Source of the DNA: Lachnospiraceae bacterium UBA4711
GTDB taxonomy: Bacteria > Bacillota > Clostridia > Lachnospirales > Lachnospiraceae
Assembly: GCA_002404515.1 (NCBI GenBank)
Contig: DHJV01000013.1
Coordinates: 1-14,901, forward strand
Reading direction: 5' to 3'
DNA length: 14,901 nt
Numbering within the stretch: position 1 is the stretch's first letter; each line of letters begins with the position of its first letter. Position numbers and translations under genes: made by a program. The notes beneath the pieces are model-generated. The model saw only the letters and a list, made by a program, of their open reading frames with translations. It had not been told where the DNA came from and made no database searches. Below, piece after piece: positions 6,971 to 14,204 of the stretch.

Positions 6971-7989
6971 AATTCGACTCCTTTTTCTCCTGCCTTTGTC
7001 TCACCGATCACCCACGCCTTATCGCCGGTCTTCTCCAGAGCAGCAAGTGTTTTATCTACATCGGCAGCATCTACAGCAAGTACCATACCGATACCCATAT
7101 TATATGTGTTGTACATCATCTTCTCTTCAATATCACCAGTCTTTGCCAGAAGCTTGAAGATTGCCGGTACCTCATAGCTGTCCTTCTTCACGCTTGCAAC
7201 GATTCCGTCTGGCAGCATACGTGGAATATTCTCATAGAAACCACCACCTGTAATATGGCTGCATCCCTTGATCGTCACGCCTGCTTCCTTCACACTACGG
7301 AGTGCCTTCACATAGATTCTTGTCGGAGCAAGCAACGCCTCACCAAGTGTAGTTCCAAGTTCATCATAATAGGTAGAAAGGCTTTCCTTTGTCATGTCAA
7401 ATACTTTACGGACAAGAGAGAATCCGTTGCTATGTACACCTGTCGATGCAATACCGATCAAAACATCGCCCGGTTTAATATTCTGACCTGTGATCATATC
7501 TTTCTTATCGCAGACACCGACTGCAAATCCTGCGAGATCATATTCGTCTTCCTGCATCAGTCCCGGATGCTCAGCTGTCTCACCACCGATCAGAGCAGCA
7601 TCTGACTGTACACAACCCTCTGCGACACCACTGACGATCGTTGCAATCTTCTCTGGATAATTCTTTCCGCATGCAATATAGTCAAGGAAGAACAATGGCT
7701 CCCCACCTGCACAGGCAATATCATTGACACACATTGCAACTGCATCAATACCGATTGTATCATGCTTATCCATCACCATCGCAAGCTTCACTTTCGTTCC
7801 GCAGCCGTCTGTACCGGATAACAAAACAGGCTCTTCCATATCCTTGATCGTGCTTAACGAAAATGCTCCGGAAAATCCACCAATATTGGTCAGCACTTCT
7901 TTTCGCATCGTCTTCTTGATATGCTCTTTCATCAATTCCACAGACTTGTAACCTGCCTCGATATCAACGCCAGCTTTTTTGTAATCCAT
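6964..7989 (-). CDS. purM: Phosphoribosylformylglycinamidine cyclo-ligase (AIR synthetase)
   Basis: PurM closes the imidazole ring of 5-aminoimidazole ribonucleotide using ATP, step five of purine synthesis. I chose the ATG at 7989 (341 residues, MDYKKAGVDI...) because AGGAGG lies eight bases upstream and the length fits the family. The in-frame ATG at 8031 would add 14 residues, places the ribosome site inside the gene and lies almost at the predicted transcript start. Family motifs are visible: TDGCGTKVKLA, GIDAVAMCVNDI, the GGETAEHPG segment and STGVHSNGFSLVR. It is the first gene of the predicted operon, with a consensus promoter at 8040-8068 and a leader of only about 45 bases. No purine riboswitch or PurR box is seen there. 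Confidence 0.96.
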   Translation of the reverse strand: MDYKKAGVDIEAGYKSVELMKEHIKKTMRKEVLTNIGGFSGAFSLSTIKDMEEPVLLSGTDGCGTKVKLAMVMDKHDTIGIDAVAMCVNDIACAGGEPLFFLDYIACGKNYPEKIATIVSGVAEGCVQSDAALIGGETAEHPGLMQEDEYDLAGFAVGVCDKKDMITGQNIKPGDVLIGIASTGVHSNGFSLVRKVFDMTKESLSTYYDELGTTLGEALLAPTRIYVKALRSVKEAGVTIKGCSHITGGGFYENIPRMLPDGIVASVKKDSYEVPAIFKLLAKTGDIEEKMMYNTYNMGIGMVLAVDAADVDKTLAALEKTGDKAWVIGETKAGEKGVELC

Positions 7990-8039
7990 AATCTTATCCT
8001 CCTGTTTGGGCGAACCCTGTCTTCTTTTCATACTCGATA

Positions 8040-8068
8040 ATTATAGTCGATATAGAACAGTTTGTAAA
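8040..8068 (-). promoter_or_regulatory. Sigma-A promoter of the purM-purN-purD-gntR-clpC operon
   Basis: On the minus strand the -35 is TTTACA (8063-8068), the spacer 17 bp and the -10 TATAAT (8040-8045). The start is expected near 8033. The roughly 45-base leader contains a small GGG-TTCG-CCC hairpin (plus 8008-8017) next to the purM ribosome site. This is the only strong promoter seen before any gene of the run. Confidence 0.8.
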
Positions 8069-8102
8069 CCTTGAAAATGTGTATTTTTTATGTCGGATTT
8101 TG

Positions 8103-8131
8103 TTGAATTTTCGATGTATATATGCTACTTT
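8103..8131 (+). promoter_or_regulatory. Possible promoter of the ligand-binding/GGDEF gene
   Basis: TTGAAT (8103-8108), a 17-bp spacer and TACTTT (8126-8131) preceded by TGC form a plausible extended -10 promoter. A start near 8138 gives a leader of about 80 bases containing the hairpin at 8161-8197. A second, weaker -10 (TATTAT, 8153-8158) lacks a good -35. It is back to back with the purM promoter, with about 35 bp between the two -35 boxes. Confidence 0.45.
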
Positions 8132-8160
8132 TATATATGGGTGTTACTATTTTATTATCA

Positions 8161-8197
8161 GGTCTTTGTGCACAGGGTCTGTGCCGCGATAAAGACT
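8161..8197 (+). ncRNA. Bulged hairpin in the 5' leader of the GGDEF gene (possible regulatory RNA element)
   Basis: An outer 9-bp stem (8161-8169 with 8189-8197, two G-U pairs) stacks directly on an inner 6-bp stem, GCACAG (8170-8175) with CTGTGC (8179-8184), closed by a GGT loop. A four-base bulge, CGCG (8185-8188), lies on the 3' side. It ends four bases before the GGGGGTG ribosome site at 8201-8207. There is no U-run after it, so it is not a terminator. I do not recognise a known riboswitch class, including c-di-GMP, ZTP, THF, preQ1 and guanidine types. The structure is visible; regulation of translation is inferred. Confidence 0.5.
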
Positions 8198-8217
8198 TTC
8201 GGGGGTGTAATAATTTT

Positions 8218-10533
8218 ATGAAGAAAAGCAACAAACGTCTAAACATCGGTTTTTTCACTTGTCATCTGGATAACGACTACGCTTACGAGGTTTGTAAAGG
8301 TGTCGATTATGCAGCAAAGGAACTCGACGTCAATCTGATCGTCTTTCCGGGCATGTACATGAACGCATCGTATAACGATCCAAAAAATGCACGGTTTGAT
8401 TACCAGTATAATTCTATTTTTTATTATGCATCCAAACATACGCTGGATGCCCTGATCGTTTCGATCGGCTCGATTGGAAGCTTCCTGTCTGAAAATGATA
8501 TGATCGCATTTTTAAAGAATTTTAATATTCCAATCCTCACGATCGAGATTGAAGTTCCAGGCTATCCGTATCTGTATACGGAGGGGCGTACCGGCATGCG
8601 GCAGGCAATCGAGCATCTGATCACGGAACATCATAAGACCAAAATCGGTTTTGTCAGCGGAAGAAGGGAAAACGCGGACGCAAAAGAACGTCTGGATACC
8701 TACTGTCAGGTTTTGATGGATTACAACATTCCAGTAGAAGAAGACCGTATTGTATATGGAAATTTCTCAGAGTTTACGGAGGATATCGTAAATAATCTGC
8801 TGGACGCAAACCCAGATCTGGAAGCGATCGTCTTCGCAAATGATTCAATGGCAATTGGTGGTTACAACGCCATCAAGGCCAGAGGGCTGGAAATCGGCAA
8901 GGACATTCTTGTCACCGGTTATGACGATGCTCCGGCAGCACTTGTCTTAGATCCGCCGCTCACAACCGTTCATAACCATATCATCGACATGGGCTACCAT
9001 GCCGTATACGAAGTATTGAATTTACTCGACCACGGAAACACGAGTACAAGCATTTTAAGCTCCAGTCTGATCGTGCGTTCTTCCTGTGGCTGCGGTCATT
9101 ATAAGTTAAATAATGTAAAAGAACTGGCTTCAGTTTTCGCAGCAAACGATCTGAATAAGGCAAAAAAATATGTCTTAAATTATCTGTTCGGTGATTACAA
9201 GGATAACTTCTACTTCGAGGAACTAATTGACCGGTTCTCAGAGCCACTGGAGCTGATCTTAAAACCGGTTGCTGACGGTTCCATGACATTTGATGCTGCT
9301 GCAATTTCCGGCAGCCTGCTGGCTTTGATCGACACCGATTTTGTCGACCTGTATTTCAGCAACGACAAGCTCACCCACGCGATCCGCGAGTTAAACCAGT
9401 TACTCTGCTCTCTCGCGGATGACAACAACCGGTGCAAGATTATGCGGTTATTTAACCGACTTTATTCTGATATGCTGGCAAAATCGTCCAACACCTTATA
9501 CAACACGATACACGATCACAAAAAGGCCGTGTGGTCCTCTATGTACATTACAAGAGATACGCTGACTTATAGCGACGACGAGGAATCCTGTTTCCGCCTC
9601 ATTATGGATAAATTACAGGATGCACACTTCATAAGTTCCTATATGTATATTTACGAGGAACCTGTCATGCTGTTGTCTGACGGTTCATGGAAGATTCCAA
9701 AAAACCTTTATCTGCAGGCATGTAACAACAACGGAAAAACCGTATATTTAAGTGGCGACGACCGGTTAATCTCTTCGGATAAGGTTTTCTTCAACCAGTA
9801 CACATCCTATGACCGTCGACGCACGCTCGTGATCACGCCGCTGTTTACAAACAATATCCAATACGGATTGTTTGTTGGCGAGATTGGCATTGAACATTTC
9901 CAGAATATCTATCCGAACAGTTTACAGCTTGCTACTTCATTGAACTTTATCTCTCTGATGAAGCAGCAGCTTCTCACACAGAGCAAGCTTGCCAGTTCCG
10001 CATCTGAGCTGAGCGAGAAAAACAAACTGTTAAACAAGCTGTCGATTACAGATGGACTGACTGGAATCAACAACCGCCGCGGATTCTTAGACAGTGTACA
10101 GCAGCTTGTCAACTCCTCCTACAATGAAGGAAAACCCGCCATGCTGCTGTTCGCAGATATGGATAATCTAAAGCAGGTCAACGACCGTTTCGGGCACAAA
10201 AATGGCGATTATGCAATCAAGAGTATCGCCCAGATTTTGCAACAGAGCTTCGAGACAGACGACGTCATCGGACGGATCGGCGGCGATGAATTTGTAGCGT
10301 TCTGCTTCTTAGATGATCCACATACGCCGGAGCATTTGTGCGATAAAATAAAAACGCTCTCCGAACATCTCAATGAGACGAATGGAAAGCCATATTATGT
10401 CGATATCAGTTTAGGTGTTTCTACCTTCATCTGTAATCCAACCTTGAACATCGAGGATGTCCTGCATCAAGCAGACGAATCGCTGTATGAACACAAGAAA
10501 AATAAACGAAAAGATGTATTGAAGCCAGTTTAA
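8218..10533 (+). CDS. Cytoplasmic LacI-type ligand-binding domain fused to GAF-like region and GGDEF diguanylate cyclase
   Basis: This predicted sensor of 771 residues makes cyclic di-GMP. I start it at 8218 because GGGGGTG lies 10 bases upstream. The in-frame ATG at 8122 would add 32 residues but has no ribosome site and overlaps the likely promoter. Residues about 7-275 form a LacI/PBP1-type periplasmic-binding fold without a helix-turn-helix, beginning LNIGFFTCHLDNDYAYEV and including ANDSMAIGGYNAIKARG and VTGYDDAPAA. An SSCGCG cysteine pair follows near 290. A helical stretch leads to a GAF-like region (about 430-585), a coiled linker and the GGDEF domain (about 605-765). The metal-site aspartates (FADMDNLKQVND) and GGDEF at 688-692 are intact, so it is probably active. 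The inhibitory RxxD site is absent (ETDD at that place). With this start there is no signal peptide or membrane helix. The ligand, perhaps a sugar or nucleoside, is unknown. Confidence 0.9.
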   Translation: MKKSNKRLNIGFFTCHLDNDYAYEVCKGVDYAAKELDVNLIVFPGMYMNASYNDPKNARFDYQYNSIFYYASKHTLDALIVSIGSIGSFLSENDMIAFLKNFNIPILTIEIEVPGYPYLYTEGRTGMRQAIEHLITEHHKTKIGFVSGRRENADAKERLDTYCQVLMDYNIPVEEDRIVYGNFSEFTEDIVNNLLDANPDLEAIVFANDSMAIGGYNAIKARGLEIGKDILVTGYDDAPAALVLDPPLTTVHNHIIDMGYHAVYEVLNLLDHGNTSTSILSSSLIVRSSCGCGHYKLNNVKELASVFAANDLNKAKKYVLNYLFGDYKDNFYFEELIDRFSEPLELILKPVADGSMTFDAAAISGSLLALIDTDFVDLYFSNDKLTHAIRELNQLLCSLADDNNRCKIMRLFNRLYSDMLAKSSNTLYNTIHDHKKAVWSSMYITRDTLTYSDDEESCFRLIMDKLQDAHFISSYMYIYEEPVMLLSDGSWKIPKNLYLQACNNNGKTVYLSGDDRLISSDKVFFNQYTSYDRRRTLVITPLFTNNIQYGLFVGEIGIEHFQNIYPNSLQLATSLNFISLMKQQLLTQSKLASSASELSEKNKLLNKLSITDGLTGINNRRGFLDSVQQLVNSSYNEGKPAMLLFADMDNLKQVNDRFGHKNGDYAIKSIAQILQQSFETDDVIGRIGGDEFVAFCFLDDPHTPEHLCDKIKTLSEHLNETNGKPYYVDISLGVSTFICNPTLNIEDVLHQADESLYEHKKNKRKDVLKPV

Positions 10534-10545
10534 AAGCTGGCTTCA
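10520..10545. terminator. Hairpin shared by the converging ends of the GGDEF gene and metF
   Basis: TGAAGCCAGTTT (10520-10531) pairs with AAAGCTGGCTTCA (10533-10545) to give a stem of about 12 bp with one G-U pair and a minimal loop. It contains both stop codons, which overlap over 10530-10533 (TTAA). The T-rich tails are modest on both sides (ATAAATCTGTTTT on plus, ATACATCTTTT on minus), so bidirectional termination is likely but not certain. Confidence 0.65.
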
Positions 10546-11384
10546 TAAATCTGTTTTGTCACATCTGCTTTATTCATTGAATAAATATGTACGCCGGCAA
10601 CGCCGTGTTTCTTGAGATCCAGAATCTGATTCACGGCATATTCAATGCCGGCTTTCTTCATATCCTGCGGATTCTCACCGTACTTCGCAATCATATTACT
10701 CATTTCTACAGGAACCGAAGAACCAGACAATGTCACACTCGTACCGAGCTGCTTTGCCGCCGTCACAGGCATGATGCCTGCATGTACCGGGATATCAATG
10801 CCTGCCTTCTCCAGCTTATCCATGAAAGAATAAAACGCATTGTTATCAAAAAACATCTGCGTGATCAGACAGTTCAAACCAAGATCTACCTTCTGCTTCA
10901 AATGCATAATATCTTCTTCCTGATTTTTAGACTCCGGGTGTACCTCCGGATAACAGGCACCCGCAATAAAGAAATCTCCATTTTTCTTGATCTCCGGGAT
11001 CAAATCCGTCGCATATTTAAAATAACGCCGGTCAAACTCCTCCTGTGACATCGTTCTTGGCTTATCACCACGCAATGCCAGAATGTTCTCCACGCCCTTC
11101 TTTTTTAACTCAAACAGCAATGCACGAAGACTTGCTTCGTCCATACCTACCGCCGTCATATGTGCAAGAGCTTCCACCTCGCAGATATTCTGAATATATG
11201 CTGCAATCGTTGCCGTTTTCTTGCTGTTACTGCCGCCCGCTCCATAAGTCACGCTGATAAAATCCGGTTTTAATGTTTTGATTTCATCCAATGTTTTATA
11301 AATCTGATAGATATCATCATCCCGTTTCGGTGGAAATACCTCGCATGAAAATACGACGCCTTTATGTTCCTTTTCCTGTATCAT
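10530..11384 (-). CDS. metF: Methylenetetrahydrofolate reductase (short clostridial type)
   Basis: MetF is a flavoprotein of one-carbon metabolism that reduces 5,10-methylene-tetrahydrofolate to 5-methyl-tetrahydrofolate for methionine synthesis. The 284 residues form a single TIM-barrel catalytic domain of bacterial MetF size. Visible motifs are SCEVFPPK with E15 (the E. coli catalytic Glu28 position), FISVTYGAGGS (42-52), and ILALRGDKP with D107 (flavin site), then LITQMFFDNNAFYSFMDKL and IPVHAGIMPV. The ATG at 11384 has AAGGAG upstream. It lies 21 bp after the thioesterase gene and is probably its co-transcribed partner. Its stop overlaps by 4 bp that of the GGDEF gene coming from the other direction. 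Confidence 0.95.
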   Translation of the reverse strand: MIQEKEHKGVVFSCEVFPPKRDDDIYQIYKTLDEIKTLKPDFISVTYGAGGSNSKKTATIAAYIQNICEVEALAHMTAVGMDEASLRALLFELKKKGVENILALRGDKPRTMSQEEFDRRYFKYATDLIPEIKKNGDFFIAGACYPEVHPESKNQEEDIMHLKQKVDLGLNCLITQMFFDNNAFYSFMDKLEKAGIDIPVHAGIMPVTAAKQLGTSVTLSGSSVPVEMSNMIAKYGENPQDMKKAGIEYAVNQILDLKKHGVAGVHIYSMNKADVTKQIYEASF

Positions 11385-11405
11385 GTCATTCTCCTTTTGT
11401 ATTCC

Positions 11406-11837
11406 TTAGTATGCTTCTGGATTTGCCATCAACAGCAGCTTATCATATAATTCCGGTGCTTCCTTTTTCAGGCTCACCGGTTTGAAATCATTGTTTAAGA
11501 AACAATGCGCCGTCGTTGCCGTATGTTTCACCGTCTTCATCTCTGCATCATAGATTTTGTAGCTGATATAAAACTTATACGCACTCACCTTATAAATATC
11601 CGGCACTACCTTTACCACTTCTCCAAATTTCAGGCTCTCCGTGAATTTCTCAGATAACTCCAGCACAGGAATCATATATCCCATGCGTTCTAACTCCGCA
11701 TATGGCAGTCCGTAATATGCCATCATATCAATCCGGCAGTCTTCCAGAATCCGCGCATAGTTTGAATGATGTACAACCCCCATCCGGTCTGTCTCGTAAT
11801 AATGGATCATTCTTTCATAATATGGATATCTTGTCAT
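11406..11837 (-). CDS. Acyl-CoA thioesterase, hotdog fold (YbgC/FadM-like)
   Basis: This 143-residue protein belongs to the 4-hydroxybenzoyl-CoA thioesterase superfamily, which hydrolyses acyl-CoA thioesters in the cytoplasm. The diagnostic N-terminal motif is YYETDRMGVVHHSNYARILE, with D17 as the likely catalytic residue, followed by the helix RIDMMAYYGLPYAELERMG. A beta-rich second half carries YKVSAYKFYISYKIYDAE. Length and motif fit the family, but the acyl substrate cannot be told. The start overlaps the stop of the coiled-coil gene by 4 bp (11834-11837, ATGA), indicating coupled translation. It precedes metF by 21 bp. Confidence 0.9.
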   Translation of the reverse strand: MTRYPYYERMIHYYETDRMGVVHHSNYARILEDCRIDMMAYYGLPYAELERMGYMIPVLELSEKFTESLKFGEVVKVVPDIYKVSAYKFYISYKIYDAEMKTVKHTATTAHCFLNNDFKPVSLKKEAPELYDKLLLMANPEAY

Positions 11838-12529
11838 GACTTCTGTTCCTTTTCTTCTTTTCCTGCTTCCTCTTCATATTCCAGTTTCACAGGCTTCTTT
11901 TTCGCTGCCGCAAGTTTTACCTTATTCTTCTCATCATATAACTCATTGGAAAGAAGCTGTCCAAGCTCCAGAATCTGTGCGTAACGTTCTTCCTTACTGA
12001 GTTCCTTTAAATTACCCATCAGCTCTGCCTTGTTTTCCGCTACGATCCGTGTCTTTTCTTCCAGCGTCTCTACCATCTTGGCATACTGCTGTTTTACCAG
12101 ATCATACGAATCCGCCAGCAGATCATTGACCTCAGTGAGCATCTCATCTGTATAAATCAAAGATGCCGCATAGATATCCCCGGCAGTCCGCAGTGCTTCC
12201 CGATCCTCCGGCTCCAGGTCTCCCGGATGAAACGCCGGAAGTGTAGACATGCGCTTCGTCACACGGATACGGCTTGCGCTCTGTTCCGCCTGCGTCAGAA
12301 TTTCTTCCGCTTCCTTCTTTGCCTCTGTTATGATCTTTCCTTTTCGGTCATTCACTTCCCGGTAGATTTTCAACTCACCCTGTACGATATTTTCTAATTC
12401 CCGCAGCAATCGTATTGTTTCTTCTTTGTTAACTGATACCTTACCTGCTGCAAACGGAACATTTTGTCCATTCTCGACACTGTCGATCAACTGCTCTATA
12501 ATCTGATCTGTTCTTCCTTTTTCTATCAT
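11834..12529 (-). CDS. Coiled-coil protein of unknown function, 231 residues
   Basis: I do not recognise a specific family. The protein is highly charged and almost entirely helical. One coiled coil (about 35-100) contains ITEAKKEAEEILTQAEQSAS, a pattern like ATP synthase b subunits, V-ATPase E/H stalk subunits and DivIVA-type proteins. A loop rich in proline and acidic residues follows (near 103-112, FHPGDLEPED). A second helical segment (about 115-205) leads to a lysine- and glutamate-rich tail from about 207. No membrane helix or signal peptide is present, so it is not a real F0 b subunit. The ATG at 12529 has only a weak ribosome site (GAAAGTAG). It is first in the group with the thioesterase and metF. 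It may be a structural or scaffold protein. Confidence 0.82.
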   Translation of the reverse strand: MIEKGRTDQIIEQLIDSVENGQNVPFAAGKVSVNKEETIRLLRELENIVQGELKIYREVNDRKGKIITEAKKEAEEILTQAEQSASRIRVTKRMSTLPAFHPGDLEPEDREALRTAGDIYAASLIYTDEMLTEVNDLLADSYDLVKQQYAKMVETLEEKTRIVAENKAELMGNLKELSKEERYAQILELGQLLSNELYDEKNKVKLAAAKKKPVKLEYEEEAGKEEKEQKS

Positions 12530-12608
12530 TGTTTTTGTCTACTTTCTTCTATATTTCATTGCGTCTTTTGCAAAACTCATTTTAATATACAAGCTTTTAT
12601 TTTATATT
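12530..12608. other. AT-rich spacer between the kinase gene and the coiled-coil gene
   Basis: These 79 bases should hold the end of the two-component transcript and the start of the coiled-coil/thioesterase/metF transcript. I see a 10-bp palindrome TTTTGCAAAA and a possible minus-strand -10 TATAGA (12548-12553), but no -35 at proper spacing and no intrinsic terminator hairpin. Read-through from the kinase gene into this group is possible. Confidence 0.35.
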
Positions 12609-13454
12609 TCAACCCTTTTGCATCGGAAATGAGACACAGGAATGGAATACAGCATCCGCTTCAAACATCTGCAAGCTGCCTTCCAGCTGCTTTACAATAT
12701 GCCGAACACTTTTCAGTCCAATCCCATGCCGCTGTTTATCTTTCTTCGTAGATTGCAGTTTGGGATTGTGATGCAGTGCCTCTGCATCTACTGTATTGGT
12801 GATATCAATATAATACATGCCCTTTTCTTCATACATTTCAAGCTGCACTTTGCGTAGTTCCGCCTTCTCCGCAGCTTCCATCGCATTGTCCAGCAAATTG
12901 GATAACAGGATTGCCACATTCATGCTATTTTCCTGCGGCACCTCTCCACTGATATGCATATCAAGCGCGACCGCATGCTGCTCCGCATAACTCAATTTAT
13001 CATTCAGCACAGCATTAATCTCTCCGCTCGATTCATAATGGATCAGATCCATCTTTAATTGACGATCCAAAATCTCTACCAGATGCAGCCTTGCCTGCTC
13101 ATACTCTGCATTTTCAAGATACCCTAAAATAATCAGCAGATAAGACTTCAAATCATGATTCAGCCGCCTCGTCCGCTCATACAACTCACTCGTTTTCGAA
13201 TACATTGTCCCTTCATGATCAAGCTGTTTGTTCAGGATTTCATTTTCCTCCGTATAATGCTGCGATTTAAAAATCGCATACAGACAACTCGCAATCAGAA
13301 TTCCTGCAAGCAGCAGCACAACCAAGAAGATGATGATCCATGTATGTTCATGCTCTTCCGTCTCCGGATTCTGAACCAGAAGCGCCAGCAAACATGCCAA
13401 TCCGAGTGTCAAAGCGCACGCCAGCACAACAACCAGTTTTTTAAGAAATTGCAT
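12609..13454 (-). CDS. GHKL-type sensor histidine kinase with minimal sensor
   Basis: This 281-residue membrane kinase would autophosphorylate and pass phosphate to the LytTR regulator encoded just upstream. Two membrane helices (about 5-27 and 38-62) flank an external loop of only about 11 residues containing EEHEH. A helical linker precedes the phospho-acceptor motif TRRLNHDLKSYL with H100. The ATP-binding domain shows the N box SNLLDNAMEAAE (185-196) and the G box HGIGLKSV (243-250). The kinase core resembles the AgrC/NatK class, but the usual five to seven helices of peptide-sensing AgrC are missing. The ATG at 13454 has GAGGAGG upstream and lies inside the regulator gene (14-bp overlap), so translation is coupled. 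The signal is unknown and may be sensed within the membrane. Confidence 0.92.
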   Translation of the reverse strand: MQFLKKLVVVLACALTLGLACLLALLVQNPETEEHEHTWIIIFLVVLLLAGILIASCLYAIFKSQHYTEENEILNKQLDHEGTMYSKTSELYERTRRLNHDLKSYLLIILGYLENAEYEQARLHLVEILDRQLKMDLIHYESSGEINAVLNDKLSYAEQHAVALDMHISGEVPQENSMNVAILLSNLLDNAMEAAEKAELRKVQLEMYEEKGMYYIDITNTVDAEALHHNPKLQSTKKDKQRHGIGLKSVRHIVKQLEGSLQMFEADAVFHSCVSFPMQKG

Positions 13455-14181
13455 GGTACATCCTCCTCACATACTTCGCATGCATCTCCCTTACATGCTC
13501 TGTATATTTTCGGCTCACAGGGATTGGCGTCCGATCATCCAGCAATACCCGCTTCGTATTGATCGAATAGATGTCACGGATGTTCACGATATACCCGACA
13601 TGTGTGCGTACAAATCCATAACGCTCCAGCCGTTCACAAAAATCTGAGATTTTCGCACGGATGATCCGGTCATCTTTTCTGCGGAAATGTATGATAACAT
13701 AATGTCGCTGGCTTTCCATGTATGTAATATCGCTGATTCGGATCTCTGCTTCATCTTTTTCTATAAATATCTCTCCATACAGGGATTCTTCCCGAATCTC
13801 TTCAATTGCACAAAGAAGTGCCTCCTCCAATTCTATGTGAAGGCGCTCCTTCCGAATAAACCGGAATGGTCTGTAATGAATCGCTGCAAACACCATATCT
13901 GCATGGTTTGTTACGAAGATCACTTTCACCCGGCGCTCCGTTTGTTCCAGCCGTCTCGCAATCTCCATCCCATCAATTCCCGGCATGTCAATATCCAGAA
14001 ACAAAATATGCATGTCCTGTACAAGTGCAAAGTTCTTCAGAATATCATTTCCGCTTTTAAACGTCTGAATCTGATAGGTGCATCCCTTTTCCCTTGCTTT
14101 TTCTTCCAGAAGCAGGAGTTCCCGGTTTATGATCTCTATATCCTTATCATTGTCGTCACATACCGCTATCTTTAATATCAT
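13441..14181 (-). CDS. LytTR-family response regulator
   Basis: This 246-residue regulator has an N-terminal receiver domain (1 to about 120) and a C-terminal LytTR DNA-binding domain (about 140-240). Receiver residues are intact: the acidic pair D9-D10, the phosphorylated D63 in FLDIDMPG, T91 in VTNHA and K111 in FIRKE. The LytTR part contains ITYMESQRHYVIIHF, the stretch RFGFVRTHVGYIVN-like around 213-223 (here RYGFVRTHVGYIVN), and NTKRVLLDDRTPIPVSRKY. It is partnered with the overlapping kinase gene. It begins 23 bp after the nitroreductase stop with only a weak ribosome site (GTGAG), so it probably relies on the nitroreductase transcript. No AgrB/AgrD-like peptide genes are adjacent. Confidence 0.93.
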   Translation of the reverse strand: MILKIAVCDDNDKDIEIINRELLLLEEKAREKGCTYQIQTFKSGNDILKNFALVQDMHILFLDIDMPGIDGMEIARRLEQTERRVKVIFVTNHADMVFAAIHYRPFRFIRKERLHIELEEALLCAIEEIREESLYGEIFIEKDEAEIRISDITYMESQRHYVIIHFRRKDDRIIRAKISDFCERLERYGFVRTHVGYIVNIRDIYSINTKRVLLDDRTPIPVSRKYTEHVREMHAKYVRRMYHAIS

Positions 14182-14204
14182 ATCTAAAACTCACATTATC
14201 ATTA

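Noticed and set aside
7990..8031. Upstream start for purM at 8031
   Set aside because: The extension MKRRQGSPKQEDKI is not part of PurM, and AGGAGG is placed for the start at 7989.
7990..8040. Purine or ZTP riboswitch before purM
   Set aside because: The leader is only about 45 bases by the predicted promoter, with one small TTCG-loop hairpin. No riboswitch core was recognised.
8133..8217. Cyclic di-GMP riboswitch before the GGDEF gene
   Set aside because: The conserved GEMM-I and GEMM-II core sequences are absent. The structure is a single bulged hairpin.
11834..12529. ATP synthase F0 subunit b
   Set aside because: No N-terminal membrane helix and no neighbouring ATP synthase genes. Only the coiled-coil pattern is similar.
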